From: UBA1822 sp963634795
GTDB lineage: Bacteria > Bacillota > Negativicutes > Veillonellales > Dialisteraceae
Assembly (NCBI GenBank): GCA_963634795.1
Contig: CAVHDO010000006.1
Coordinates: 1-31,318, forward strand
Length of the DNA: 31,318 bases
Direction: 5' to 3'
Positions within the stretch are counted from its first letter, which is position 1. The number at the start of each line of letters is the position of its first letter. The notes beneath the pieces were generated by a model that was not told the DNA's origin, did no database searches, and was given only the letters and a program-made list of their open reading frames with translations. Positions 1 to 7,472 of the stretch are shown here, piece by piece. The translations under genes were made by a program, and so were the position numbers.

Positions 1-64
1 AAGCGACACCTATAAAGTCTGACGTCTGATGTCTGATTATCTGACGTCTCAATCCTGCCTGACG
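1..64. repeat. Right-end fragment of the composite palindromic element with heptamer array
   Basis: The window opens inside a repeat. The first bases match the right end (GCGACACC) of the composite elements at 30293-30602 and 30643-30928. They are followed by a tandem array of a 7-bp unit, TCTGACG and variants, at 18-53, and then by CCTGCCTGACG. The same string occurs in reverse complement at 2901, 17998 and 18431. The body of this copy would lie left of the window. No coding capacity is seen. Confidence 0.7.
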
Positions 65-81
65 AAAAAAGCCAAGCAAAA

Positions 82-120
82 TCTGACGTCTGACAATCTG
101 ACGTCTCCATCCCGCCTGCC
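82..120. repeat. Second TCTGACG heptamer array
   Basis: Units TCTGACG, TCTGACAA, TCTGACG and TCTCCAT follow each other, then a CCCGCCTGCC tail. This is the same family and orientation as 18-53. It lies about 140 bp upstream of the pcrA start, and no promoter could be assigned with confidence in this gap. Confidence 0.65.
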
Positions 121-148
121 TTAAAAGTTAAGCACAAATCAGCTCGGC

Positions 149-202
149 CTCTCATCTCTGTCAGCACCAAGCTCTCATCTCAAACGCCGCAAAAGAAAAG
201 AA
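149..202. repeat. Dispersed intergenic repeat (CTCATCTCAAACGCC family)
   Basis: The stretch carries TCATCTCTGTCAGCA followed by CTCATCTCAAACGCCGCAAAAG. Closely related strings lie at 14040-14150 and 18701-18757, and in reverse complement inside the 77-bp tandem repeat at 6861-7262. It is therefore a dispersed non-coding family, seen only in gaps between genes in this window. Function unknown. Confidence 0.55.
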
Positions 203-259
203 AAACAAAAGCTGAGCTTCTCATCCCTCATTTCTTTTATCCCAAAGGAGAAGAAAAAA

Positions 260-2476
260 ATGGCAAACATTTTGGATACACTGAACCCCGAGCAGCGCGT
301 GGCTGTGACGACGCTGGACGGGCCGATTCTCATTATGGCGGGTGCGGGGTCGGGGAAGACGAAGGCTTTGACTTGCCGCATCGCGTACATGCTGGAGCAG
401 GGCGTCAATCCGGGGGAAATTTTGGCGATTACCTTCACGAATAAGGCCGCGAAGGAAATGCGCGAGCGCGTCGTGAATCTGGTGGGACCTTTGGCCGAGC
501 GCATTTGGATGTATACCTTTCATGCGTTTGGCGCGCGTTTCCTGCGGCGGGAAATCGAGGCGATTCCGGGCTACACGCGCCAATTCACGATTTACGACGC
601 TGATGACGCGAAGGCGATGGTGAAGGGCGTCATCCGCGACATGAATTTGGATGAGAAACTTTTCGTGCCCAAATCCGTCGCGGGGACGATTTCCCGTGCG
701 AAAAACGAATTGCGCGGCGCTGAGGATTTCGCCAAAGACGCGGGAAATTTCCACGATCAGAAAGTCGCGGAAATTTACGCCGAGTACGAGAAACGGATGA
801 AGAAGAACAACGCCGTCGACTTCGATGATTTGCTCCTTTTCACGGCGCGGCTTCTGAAGGACAAAGACATTGGCGAGCGCTGGCAGCGTCGTTTCCGGTA
901 CATCGAAATCGACGAGTACCAGGACACGAATCGGGCGCAGTACCTGATTGCGCGGAGGCTGGCCGGGCGGACGCAAAATATCTGCGCCGTCGGCGACGGG
1001 GACCAGAGCATTTATTCCTGGCGCGGCGCGGATATGCAGAATATTTTGAATTTTCAAAAAGATTATCCGCACGCGAAAATTATCAAATTGGAGCAGAATT
1101 ATCGCTCTACGAAGACGATTTTGACCGCCGCCAATGCCGTGATTGAAAATAATTTCGACCGCGTGCCGAAAAATTTGTGGACGCAAAAGGGGAAAGGGGA
1201 GAAAATCTCCCATTATCACGGCGCGGACGAGCGCGAGGAAGCGCGCTTCATCACGCGCACGATTGCCGCGCTCCACGACGCCGGGCGGGCGTTTTCCGAC
1301 ATGGCGATTCTTTACCGCACGAATGCCCAGTCGCGCGCGCTGGAAGAGGCGATGAATCTCAAGGGCCTCGCCTACGCTTTGATCGGCGACGTGCCCTTCT
1401 TCGGCCGCCAGGAAGTCAAAGACATTATGGCCTATCTGCGTCTCTTGGCGAATTTCCGTGACGACGTCAGTTTCCGCCGCATCGTCAATGTGCCGCGGCG
1501 CGGGATCGGGGACGCGACCGTGGAGAAACTCGCCGAATACGCGACGGAGCGGAGGATTTCCTTATTCGAAGCGCTCATGGCCTGCGAATTCGTCGCGGTC
1601 TCTCCGGCGGCGCGCAAGAAACTTCAGGCTTTTGCCGCCATGATTTTCGATTTTCTGAATGCCCAGACCGAGCTCACCCTCTCCGCGCTTTTGGAAAAAA
1701 TCGTGCAGGACACGGCCTACGGGAAATATCTGGCTGAGATGAAGGAGCCGAAGGAACGAACGGAAGAGCGCGAGGCGAATATCGGCGAACTTTTCACGAT
1801 GGCCGGGCAATTTTCCGAAGAGCATCCGGAAGGGACGCTGGCGGAATTTCTCGAAGAAAAAGCCCTCGTCGCCGAGACGGACAAATACGACGAGACGACG
1901 GACCGCGTGACGCTCATGACGCTCCACAGCGCCAAAGGCCTCGAATTTCCCGTGGTCTTTTTGGCCGGCATGAATGAAGGTATTTTCCCGATTCTGCGCG
2001 GCGGATTTTCCGAAGACGCGGCCATGGAAGAAGAACGCCGCCTCTGCTACGTCGGCATCACGCGCGCCAAGGAGAAACTCTATCTCACGGACACGGAAAT
2101 GCGCATGGTTTACGGCCAGACGCAAGTCTACCGCCCGAGCCGTTTCCTCCAAGAAATCCCCGCCGACCTCGTGGACGAATGCAAGCGGGACGAAGAGAAG
2201 GAAACGAGGCGCGACCGCCGCGACAGAAACAGCGTCCAGACAAGCCGCCACGCCCTCTCCGGCGCCTATTTCCGTGAGCCGGCCAACCAGCCGAAACGCC
2301 GGGAAGATGCGACGTACGACTGGAAAATCGGCGACATCGCCGTCCACAAAATCTGGGGCGAATGCCGCGTGACGGATATTTCCGGCCAAGGCAAAAAAAT
2401 GCTCGTCAAGCTTGAGCTCCCGGGAGGAGATATACGGCAAGTCATGGTAGCGTTTGCGCCGCTGCGGAAGAAATAA
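260..2476 (+). CDS. pcrA: ATP-dependent 3'-5' DNA helicase PcrA/UvrD (superfamily 1)
   Basis: Cytoplasmic SF1A helicase that unwinds DNA in repair and at stalled replication forks. All core motifs are visible in order: Q-motif NPEQ (9-12), Walker A AGAGSGKT (27-34, K33), TFTNKAA (motif Ia), DEYQDTN (from 218, Walker B), VGDGDQSIYSWRGAD (from 244), LEQNYRST (motif IV), TLHSAKGLEF (H556, motif V) and LCYVGITRAKEKLY (motif VI). The C-terminal 50 residues (WKIGDIAVHKIWGECRV onward) resemble the Tudor-like RNA-polymerase-binding tail of PcrA, which favours PcrA over Rep. Length 738 aa is normal. The ATG at 260 has an AAGGAG ribosome site at 245-250. The usual neighbour ligA does not follow; a tRNA gene and repeats do. 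Confidence 0.96.
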   Translation: MANILDTLNPEQRVAVTTLDGPILIMAGAGSGKTKALTCRIAYMLEQGVNPGEILAITFTNKAAKEMRERVVNLVGPLAERIWMYTFHAFGARFLRREIEAIPGYTRQFTIYDADDAKAMVKGVIRDMNLDEKLFVPKSVAGTISRAKNELRGAEDFAKDAGNFHDQKVAEIYAEYEKRMKKNNAVDFDDLLLFTARLLKDKDIGERWQRRFRYIEIDEYQDTNRAQYLIARRLAGRTQNICAVGDGDQSIYSWRGADMQNILNFQKDYPHAKIIKLEQNYRSTKTILTAANAVIENNFDRVPKNLWTQKGKGEKISHYHGADEREEARFITRTIAALHDAGRAFSDMAILYRTNAQSRALEEAMNLKGLAYALIGDVPFFGRQEVKDIMAYLRLLANFRDDVSFRRIVNVPRRGIGDATVEKLAEYATERRISLFEALMACEFVAVSPAARKKLQAFAAMIFDFLNAQTELTLSALLEKIVQDTAYGKYLAEMKEPKERTEEREANIGELFTMAGQFSEEHPEGTLAEFLEEKALVAETDKYDETTDRVTLMTLHSAKGLEFPVVFLAGMNEGIFPILRGGFSEDAAMEEERRLCYVGITRAKEKLYLTDTEMRMVYGQTQVYRPSRFLQEIPADLVDECKRDEEKETRRDRRDRNSVQTSRHALSGAYFREPANQPKRREDATYDWKIGDIAVHKIWGECRVTDISGQGKKMLVKLELPGGDIRQVMVAFAPLRKK

Positions 2477-2671
2477 AGTATAGCGAGGATGTGTATTGAT
2501 ACCCGGCATTTTTCCTGATAATGAAGTATTTAGAAACAAATTCCATATAAATTTGCATGTACTGATCGGGGTATGCTATTTGTTTGTATGGTTTGGGTTT
2601 GTATTTCTCGGGACAGGGAAGTTTGACTTTTCCAATATCCTTAATAAAAGCACGAGGGAAAGAGAAAATAT

Positions 2672-2700
2672 TTGACAATTACGTTTGTATAGAGTAGAAT
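2672..2700 (+). promoter_or_regulatory. Promoter of the tRNA-Ser gene
   Basis: A perfect -35 TTGACA (2672-2677) is separated by 17 bp from the -10 TAGAAT (2695-2700). Transcription should start near 2707, eight bases before the mature tRNA. This is the strongest sigma-70-type promoter in the window. Confidence 0.85.
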
Positions 2701-2714
2701 GAGCGAGTAACTGT

Positions 2715-2805
2715 GGAGCGGTACTCAAGTGGCTGAAGAGGACGGTTTGCTAAATCGTTAGACCGGGTAACCGGTGCGAGGGTTCGAATCCCTCCCGCTC
2801 CGCCA
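2715..2805 (+). tRNA. tRNA-Ser (anticodon GCU)
   Basis: A full cloverleaf folds by eye. The acceptor stem pairs GGAGCGG (2715-2721) with CCGCTCC (2795-2801). The discriminator is G2802 and the CCA end is encoded (2803-2805). The anticodon stem ACGGT/ATCGT (2742-2746/2754-2758) encloses loop TTGCTAA with anticodon GCT at 2749-2751, reading AGC and AGU. A long class II variable arm (ACCGG/CCGGT) and a GGGTTCGAATCCC T-arm are present; the long variable arm is expected for serine. It has its own promoter and terminators, so it is a single-gene transcript. No integrated element is seen at its 3' end. Confidence 0.97.
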
Positions 2806-2818
2806 TATTTTTGAGATG

Positions 2819-2845
2819 AAGTCGCGATGCTATGCGGCTTTTTCT
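2819..2845 (+). terminator. Rho-independent terminator after tRNA-Ser
   Basis: AAGTCGC (2819-2825) pairs with GCGGCTT (2834-2840) around an 8-base loop. A T run (2839-2843) follows, 14 bases beyond the tRNA 3' end. Confidence 0.75.
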
Positions 2846-2877
2846 ATTGGAATTATAAAACGGAATTAAAGAAATAG

Positions 2878-2899
2878 AGGCGGCGAAAGCCGTCTTTTT
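2878..2899 (+). terminator. Second Rho-independent terminator
   Basis: A 7-bp stem, AGGCGGC (2878-2884) with GCCGTCT (2889-2895), closes a GAAA tetraloop and is followed by TTTTT (2895-2899). With the hairpin at 2819 it forms a tandem terminator. Confidence 0.85.
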
Positions 2900-2900
2900 G

Positions 2901-2998
2901 TGTCAGGCAGGATTGAGACGTCAGACGGTCAGATATCAGAAGTCAGATTTTAGCGGTGTCGCTACGCGACGATTTTTTATAAAACGCGCCGGCGCGAG
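2901..2998. repeat. Partial left end of the composite repeat with GACGTCA heptamer array
   Basis: It begins GTCAGGCAGGATTGAGACGTCAGA, runs through degenerate GTCAGA-type units, and ends in the hairpin GTCGCTACGCGAC followed by GATTTTTTATAAAA. The same order occurs at 17998-18117. The hairpin plus T run could also stop transcription. No gene is seen here. Confidence 0.65.
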
Positions 2999-3032
2999 GC
3001 ACAAATGTCACAAAAGCCAAGCACGTCAACCT

Positions 3033-3060
3033 GTGCACTGTGTACTGTGCACTGTGCACT
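3033..3060. repeat. Four-unit GTGYACT heptamer array upstream of gatC
   Basis: Four exact 7-bp steps (GTGCACT, GTGTACT, GTGCACT, GTGCACT) are followed directly by a run of eight T. A matching four-unit array with the C/T choices largely swapped lies at 18802-18829, upstream of adhesin 2. Each GTGCAC is itself palindromic. Confidence 0.85.
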
Positions 3061-3142
3061 TTTTTTTCAATCCGGTCTGTCACAAAAACTGAGCACGCCG
3101 GTTGGGAACATCCGACAGACAGCGGCATATTCCGTTTCCTTG

Positions 3143-3151
3143 TGGTATAAT
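3143..3151 (+). promoter_or_regulatory. Extended -10 promoter of the gatCAB operon
   Basis: TG at 3143-3144, one base, then a perfect TATAAT at 3146-3151 form an extended -10. No good -35 is seen at the right distance, which extended -10 promoters can tolerate. Predicted start near 3158, giving a leader of about 83 bases before gatC. No T-box or riboswitch fold is evident. Confidence 0.7.
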
Positions 3152-3240
3152 AATTTCATTATGAAAAATGCCGCGGAGTTTCGTGTGCAATTTAATAAAA
3201 TCAAATCCTGCCGGAGCGGGAAGAAAGGACAGGGAAGAGA

Positions 3241-3525
3241 TTGAAAATTTCGACGGAAGAAGTCCAAAAGGTCGCGTTGCTTTCGCGACTTTCTTTTGAG
3301 GCGGAAGAATTGGAAGCGATGAAAGCGTCCATGAACAGCATTTTGACGTACATGGACGAGCTCAATCAGTACGACACGACGGAGACGGAGCCGACGGTGC
3401 ACGCGGTCGAGCAGTACAATGTCATGCGCGACGATGTGCCGCATGTTTCTTTTACGAATGAAGAGGCGCTGATGAATGCCCCGGAGAAGGAAGACGGGTA
3501 TTTCAAAGTGCCGAAAATTATTTGA
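3241..3525 (+). CDS. gatC: Aspartyl/glutamyl-tRNA(Asn/Gln) amidotransferase subunit C
   Basis: Small subunit of the GatCAB transamidosome, which converts Glu-tRNA(Gln) or Asp-tRNA(Asn) to the amide form in the cytoplasm. GatC wraps around GatA and steadies the complex. At 94 aa it has the usual length. The family pattern is visible: an N-terminal helix with VQKVALLSRLSFEAEE, a central MNSILTYMDELNQYDTTETEP segment, and a C-terminal stretch ending in FKVPKII. The start is a TTG at 3241 preceded by AAAGGA (3224-3229) and AGGGA (3231-3235); no suitable ATG lies nearby. It is the first gene of the operon, 12 bases ahead of gatA. Confidence 0.95.
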   Translation: MKISTEEVQKVALLSRLSFEAEELEAMKASMNSILTYMDELNQYDTTETEPTVHAVEQYNVMRDDVPHVSFTNEEALMNAPEKEDGYFKVPKII

Positions 3526-3537
3526 GGAGGACGGATT

Positions 3538-4992
3538 GTGAACGAATGGACGATACACGCGCTGCACGAAAAATTGGCAGCGAAGGAAATATCCGCCACG
3601 GAGCTTGCGAAGCGTTTCATTGCTCACAGAGACGGCGTCGAGGGGGAATTGCACGCGTTTCTGTCGACGAGTGACGAGGCGGCTCTTTCGGCGGCGGCTC
3701 GCGTGGACGAAAAGATTGCGGCGGGGGAAACGATTGCGCCTCTCGCCGGGATTCCCGGAGCCATCAAGGACAATATTTGCATCAAAGGACAGCCGTGCAC
3801 GGCGGCGTCCCGGATGTTGGAAAATTTCGTGGCACCTTACGATGCGGGCGTCATCGAGCGGCTTGCGGAGAATGATTATGTGTCGCTGGGCAAGGTGAAT
3901 TTGGATGAATTTGCCATGGGGAGCTCGACGGAAAATTCGTATTTCGGCCCGACGAAAAATCCTTGGGATACGGAGCGCGTGCCGGGCGGCTCATCCGGCG
4001 GTTCGGCGGCGGCGGTCGCGGCGAATGAAGCGGTGTGGGCGCTCGGCTCGGATACGGGCGGATCGATTCGCCAGCCGGCGTCGTTCTGCGGCCTCGTCGG
4101 ATTGAAGCCGACCTACGGGCTCGTTTCCCGTTACGGACTCTTGGCTTTCGCGTCTTCGCTCGATCAAATCGGACCTTTGACGAAGGATGTGACGGACGCG
4201 GCGCTCGTGCTGAATGCGATTGCCGGCCACGACAGCCGGGATTCCACGTCGATTCCGCAGGAGAAAAAAGATTACACGAAAGCGCTGACGACGGATGTGA
4301 AAGGCCTTCGCATTGGCGTGCCGGATGAATTTTTCGGGCCCGGGATCAAAGAGGAAACGAAGGCGGCCATTCACGCGGCGCTCTCCTTCTACGAACAGGA
4401 AGGCGCGGAGATTGTCCCCGTTTCCATTCCCCACATCAAGAGCGGCGTCTCGGTGTATTACATCATCGCGCCGGCGGAAGCGAGCTCCAATTTGGCGCGT
4501 TACGACGGCGTCGGATTCGGCTATCGCGCGCCGGGAAAAGACATCGTCGATATGTATATCAATACGCGGAGCACGGGCTTCGGCGCGGAAGTGAAGCGCC
4601 GCATTATGCTCGGAAACTACGTGCTGTCCGCCGGTTATTACGATGCATATTATTTGAAAGCATTGAAAGTGCGCACCCTTTTGAAACAGGATTTCGATGC
4701 GGCGTTTGAAAAATGCGACGTCATTGTCGCGCCGTCGGCTTCGGGACCGGCGTTCCAATTCGGCGCGTTCTCCGATCCGCTGTCGCTTTACATGGAAGAT
4801 ATTTGCACCGTGCCGGTCAATCTCATCGGCGCGCCGTCCGTTTCCATTCCCGTCGGATTTGCCGGCGGTCTGCCGCTCGGGATGCAGATCATCGGCCGTC
4901 CGCTCGCGGAAGAAACGATTTTGCACGCGGCGTATGCTTTCGAGGCCGCGCATCCGGAATTCACGAAAACCGCACCGAAAGGAGAAATGTAA
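3538..4992 (+). CDS. gatA: Glutamyl/aspartyl-tRNA amidotransferase subunit A (amidase)
   Basis: Amidase-signature subunit that hydrolyses glutamine and feeds ammonia to GatB. The Ser-cisSer-Lys triad is present: K77 in GIPGAIKDN, S152 in PGGSSGGSAA, and nucleophile S176 in GSDTGGSIRQP. These match Lys79, Ser154 and Ser178 of the characterised staphylococcal enzyme, offset by two. Length 484 aa is typical. The GTG start at 3538 has a strong GAGGAGG site at 3524-3530, which overlaps the gatC stop. The stop is directly adjacent to the gatB start, consistent with coupled translation of a 1:1 complex. Confidence 0.97.
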   Translation: MNEWTIHALHEKLAAKEISATELAKRFIAHRDGVEGELHAFLSTSDEAALSAAARVDEKIAAGETIAPLAGIPGAIKDNICIKGQPCTAASRMLENFVAPYDAGVIERLAENDYVSLGKVNLDEFAMGSSTENSYFGPTKNPWDTERVPGGSSGGSAAAVAANEAVWALGSDTGGSIRQPASFCGLVGLKPTYGLVSRYGLLAFASSLDQIGPLTKDVTDAALVLNAIAGHDSRDSTSIPQEKKDYTKALTTDVKGLRIGVPDEFFGPGIKEETKAAIHAALSFYEQEGAEIVPVSIPHIKSGVSVYYIIAPAEASSNLARYDGVGFGYRAPGKDIVDMYINTRSTGFGAEVKRRIMLGNYVLSAGYYDAYYLKALKVRTLLKQDFDAAFEKCDVIVAPSASGPAFQFGAFSDPLSLYMEDICTVPVNLIGAPSVSIPVGFAGGLPLGMQIIGRPLAEETILHAAYAFEAAHPEFTKTAPKGEM

Positions 4993-6438
4993 ATGAAATA
5001 CGAAGCCGTCATCGGGCTGGAAGTTCACACGGAACTCCGCACGGCCACGAAAATTTTCTGCAGCTGCAAGACCTCCTTCGGCGCCGATCCGAATACGAAT
5101 GTCTGCCCAGTCTGCCTGGGTCTTCCGGGCGTGCTCCCGGTCTTGAATCGCCACGTCCTCGAATTTGCCGTGCGGACGGGGCTCGCGCTCAACTGCGAGA
5201 TCGCGCGCTACAGCAAGTTTGATCGGAAAAATTATTACTATCCGGATTTGCCGAAAAATTTCCAGACGTCGCAGTATGATCTCCCCATTTGCGGGCCGGG
5301 CTATCTCGACGTCGAAGTGGACGGCAAGACTTCGCGCATTCGCATCACGCGCGCGCATATGGAAGAAGACGCCGGGAAACTCGTGCACCACGGCACGTCC
5401 ATCACCGATTCCGATTATTCCCTCGTCGATTACAATCGTACGGGCACGCCGCTTTTGGAAATCGTTTCCGAGCCGGATATGCGCACGGCGAAAGAAGCCG
5501 TCGCGTATATGGAGAAACTGCGCGCCATTTTGCAATATTGCGAAGTGTCCGATTGCAAGATGGAGGAAGGGAGCCTTCGCTGCGATGCGAATATTTCCGT
5601 CCGTCCCGTCGGGCAGACCGAGCTCGGCACGAAGACGGAAATCAAAAACATCAATTCTTTCCGAGGCGTGGAGCGTGCGATTGAGTACGAAGCGCGCCGC
5701 CAGGTCGAAGTGCTCGAAGAAGGCGGGAAAGTCGTGCAGGAGACGCGCACTTGGGATGAAAAGGAAGGCGTGACGAAATCCATGCGCAAAAAGGAAGAAG
5801 CGAACGACTATCGCTATTTCCCGGAGCCGGATCTCGTGCCCTTCACCGTGAGCGAAGAATACATCGAAAACATCAGAAAGACGCTCCCCGAGCTACCCGA
5901 CGCCCGGAAAGCGCGCTACATGGAAAGCTACGGCCTCGACGCGTACAACGCCGATTATTTGACGAACGACAAGGACCGCGCCGATTATTTCGAAGCGATG
6001 GTCGCGGCCGGCGCCGATCCCAAAGAAGCGGCGAATTGGCTCATGGGCGATTTTGCGAAACAAATGGCGCAGTCCGGGCTTGAGATGAAATCCGTCCCCG
6101 TAACGGCTTCGCAAATGGCTGAGCTTTTGAAACTCATTGCCGCCGGTACCATTTCCGGTAAAATCGCCAAGCAAGTCTTCCCGGAAATGTGGGAAACGGG
6201 GAAAGCGGCGGCGGCCATCGTCGAAGAAAAAGGTCTCGTCCAAATCAGCGACACGGGCGCCCTCGAAGAACTCGCGGACAAGGTCATCGCGGCGAATCCG
6301 CAATCCGTCGAGGATTTCAAAGCCGGCAAGAAAAAAGCCGTCGGTTTCCTCATGGGACAAATCATGAAGGAAACGAAAGGCCAGGCGAATCCGCAAGTCG
6401 TCAACGGCATTTTGACGAAGAAACTGTCCGAGCTGTAA
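4993..6438 (+). CDS. gatB: Aspartyl/glutamyl-tRNA(Asn/Gln) amidotransferase subunit B
   Basis: Subunit that activates the tRNA-bound Glu or Asp with ATP and amidates it with ammonia from GatA. The N-terminal cradle begins YEAVIGLEVHTEL and carries a zinc-type cysteine set C23, C25, C38 and C41 (CSC...CPVC). Family signatures include FDRKNYYYPDLPKNFQ, MEEDAGK and the DYNRTGTPLLEIVSEPD stretch. The helical YqeY-like tail, which binds the tRNA elbow, occupies about the last 150 residues and ends in NPQVVNGILTKKL. Length 481 aa is normal. The ATG follows the gatA stop with no gap; the ribosome site AAAGGAG (4978-4984) lies inside gatA. Whether the enzyme serves Gln, Asn or both cannot be told without seeing glnS and asnS. 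Confidence 0.97.
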   Translation: MKYEAVIGLEVHTELRTATKIFCSCKTSFGADPNTNVCPVCLGLPGVLPVLNRHVLEFAVRTGLALNCEIARYSKFDRKNYYYPDLPKNFQTSQYDLPICGPGYLDVEVDGKTSRIRITRAHMEEDAGKLVHHGTSITDSDYSLVDYNRTGTPLLEIVSEPDMRTAKEAVAYMEKLRAILQYCEVSDCKMEEGSLRCDANISVRPVGQTELGTKTEIKNINSFRGVERAIEYEARRQVEVLEEGGKVVQETRTWDEKEGVTKSMRKKEEANDYRYFPEPDLVPFTVSEEYIENIRKTLPELPDARKARYMESYGLDAYNADYLTNDKDRADYFEAMVAAGADPKEAANWLMGDFAKQMAQSGLEMKSVPVTASQMAELLKLIAAGTISGKIAKQVFPEMWETGKAAAAIVEEKGLVQISDTGALEELADKVIAANPQSVEDFKAGKKKAVGFLMGQIMKETKGQANPQVVNGILTKKLSEL

Positions 6439-6441
6439 GCC

Positions 6442-6786
6442 ATGGACGAAAAAGAAAGAGCGGCCGAGGCGCGCCGCATGACGCAGGAAGAAGCGCAAGA
6501 GGAAACGCGCCGCATGTCGCGCGAGGACGTCCACGATTACGACGGCATCACGCTCACGGCGGAAGGCGAAGAAGAGCGCCGAGAAGAAAGCGACCAAATT
6601 CCCGGCGTCCACGTCTACTCCTTCAGTTTCTCCGCGCAGCCGCTCTGGAAGAAAATCCTGTGGCTCTGCGCAGCCGGCGTCGTCATGGCAGGATTTTTCC
6701 TCATGGCCGGCTTCTTCGTCGTCGGCGCCTTCGTCATAGCGGGTCTCGCGGCGCTGTGGATTTTGCTACGAAGACTGTTCATGTAG
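6442..6786 (+). CDS. Small membrane protein of unknown function in the gat operon
   Basis: A 114-aa protein that I do not recognise. Residues 1-60 are very acidic and arginine-rich (DEKERAAEARRMTQEEAQEE type) and probably cytosolic, perhaps helical. Residues about 70-114 form a hydrophobic stretch, WKKILWLCAAGVVMAGFFLM then VGAFVIAGLAALWILL, that fits two close membrane spans and ends in a basic RRLFM tail. It starts three bases after the gatB stop and is followed by the operon terminator, so it is co-transcribed with gatCAB. No clear ribosome site lies between, suggesting coupling to gatB translation. No functional link with tRNA amidation can be read from the sequence. Confidence 0.8.
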   Translation: MDEKERAAEARRMTQEEAQEETRRMSREDVHDYDGITLTAEGEEERREESDQIPGVHVYSFSFSAQPLWKKILWLCAAGVVMAGFFLMAGFFVVGAFVIAGLAALWILLRRLFM

Positions 6787-6802
6787 AAAAATAAAATAAA
6801 AA

Positions 6803-6834
6803 GGCATCCTTTCCGCGTGGGGAGGATGCTTTTT
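6803..6834 (+). terminator. Rho-independent terminator of the gatCAB operon
   Basis: GCATCCTTTCC (6804-6814) pairs with GGGGAGGATGC (6819-6829), an 11-bp stem with two G-U pairs around a GCGT loop, followed by TTTTT (6830-6834). An A run precedes the stem, so it could work in both directions. Confidence 0.9.
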
Positions 6835-6860
6835 GATTGGAGAGATTGGGAAAGGGAAGA

Positions 6861-7262
6861 GAGGCCTTGGCTTTTTGTTGTTCTTTTCTTTGGCGGCGTT
6901 TGAGGCGAAAATTTTTTACTGATAGGGAAGAGGGAAGAGAAAAGAGAAGCGAGGCTGTTTTCTTCTTCTCTTTGGTGGCATTTGAGATGAAAAATTTTCT
7001 GCGGAAAGGGAAGAGGGAAGAGCGGCGAGGCTGTCTTCTTTTTTTTCTTTGGCGGCAATTGAGATGAAAAATTTTCTGCGGAAAGGGAAGAGGGAAGAGC
7101 GGCGAGGCTGTCTTCTTTTTTTTCTTTGGCGGCAATTGAGATGAAAAATTTTCTGCGGAAAGGGAAGAGGGAAGAGCGGCGAGGCTGTCTTCTTTTTTTC
7201 TTTGGCGACAATTGAGATGAAAAATTTTCTGCGGATAGGGAAGAGAGAAGAGGGAAGAGAGG
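6861..7262. repeat. Five-copy tandem repeat of about 77 bp
   Basis: Copies start with GAGGC at 6861, 6951, 7027, 7104 and 7181, giving periods of 90, 76, 77 and 77. The central copies are nearly identical. Each unit holds GAGGCTGTCTTC, a T-rich tract, CTTTGGCGGCAATTGAGATG, AAAAATTTTCTGCGG and GGGAAGAGGGAAGAG. The reverse complement belongs to the dispersed family at 149-202, 14040-14150 and 18701-18757. It fills the gap between the gat terminator and the adhesin 1 promoter. No credible reading frame runs through it; the low-complexity translations on the minus strand reflect the repeat. Confidence 0.9.
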
Positions 7263-7344
7263 CCTAGCTTTTTTTGTTTTTTGGTTTTATGTTTGCTATA
7301 AAAAAGTTCTATAGCGGAAAAGGAGCAAAAAGGTCATTTTCCGC

Positions 7345-7375
7345 TTGACAGAAAATAGGGGGGGGGTGGTAGGAT
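7345..7375 (+). promoter_or_regulatory. Probable adhesin 1 promoter with a G9 tract in the spacer
   Basis: A perfect -35 TTGACA (7345-7350) and a -10-like TAGGAT (7370-7375) are separated by 19 bp. Nine of those bases are an uninterrupted G run (7358-7366). Loss of two G would give the optimal 17-bp spacing. Predicted start near 7382, leaving a leader of about 90 bases. TATAAATA at 7393-7400 is an alternative -10 but has no -35 at the right distance. Confidence 0.6.
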
Positions 7376-7472
7376 AAATAGAAAATTTGGCGTATAAATA
7401 GCCTGTGAGGCTCTTGCGGGAGCAAAAAGGCATTCGCCCAATGTTTTTGCTGAAATGGGAGAAAAACATAAA

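Noticed and set aside
2442..2678. Minus-strand frame of 78 codons overlapping the pcrA end
   Set aside because: It overlaps pcrA, lies in A/T-rich DNA, has no ribosome site and no family likeness.
2715..2805. tRNA-Ser as the attachment site of an integrated element
   Set aside because: No integrase and no second copy of the tRNA 3' end were found in the window.
3991..5535. A 514-codon minus-strand frame across gatA and gatB
   Set aside because: It crosses two well-defined genes, is Arg-rich and has no ribosome site. It is coding shadow.
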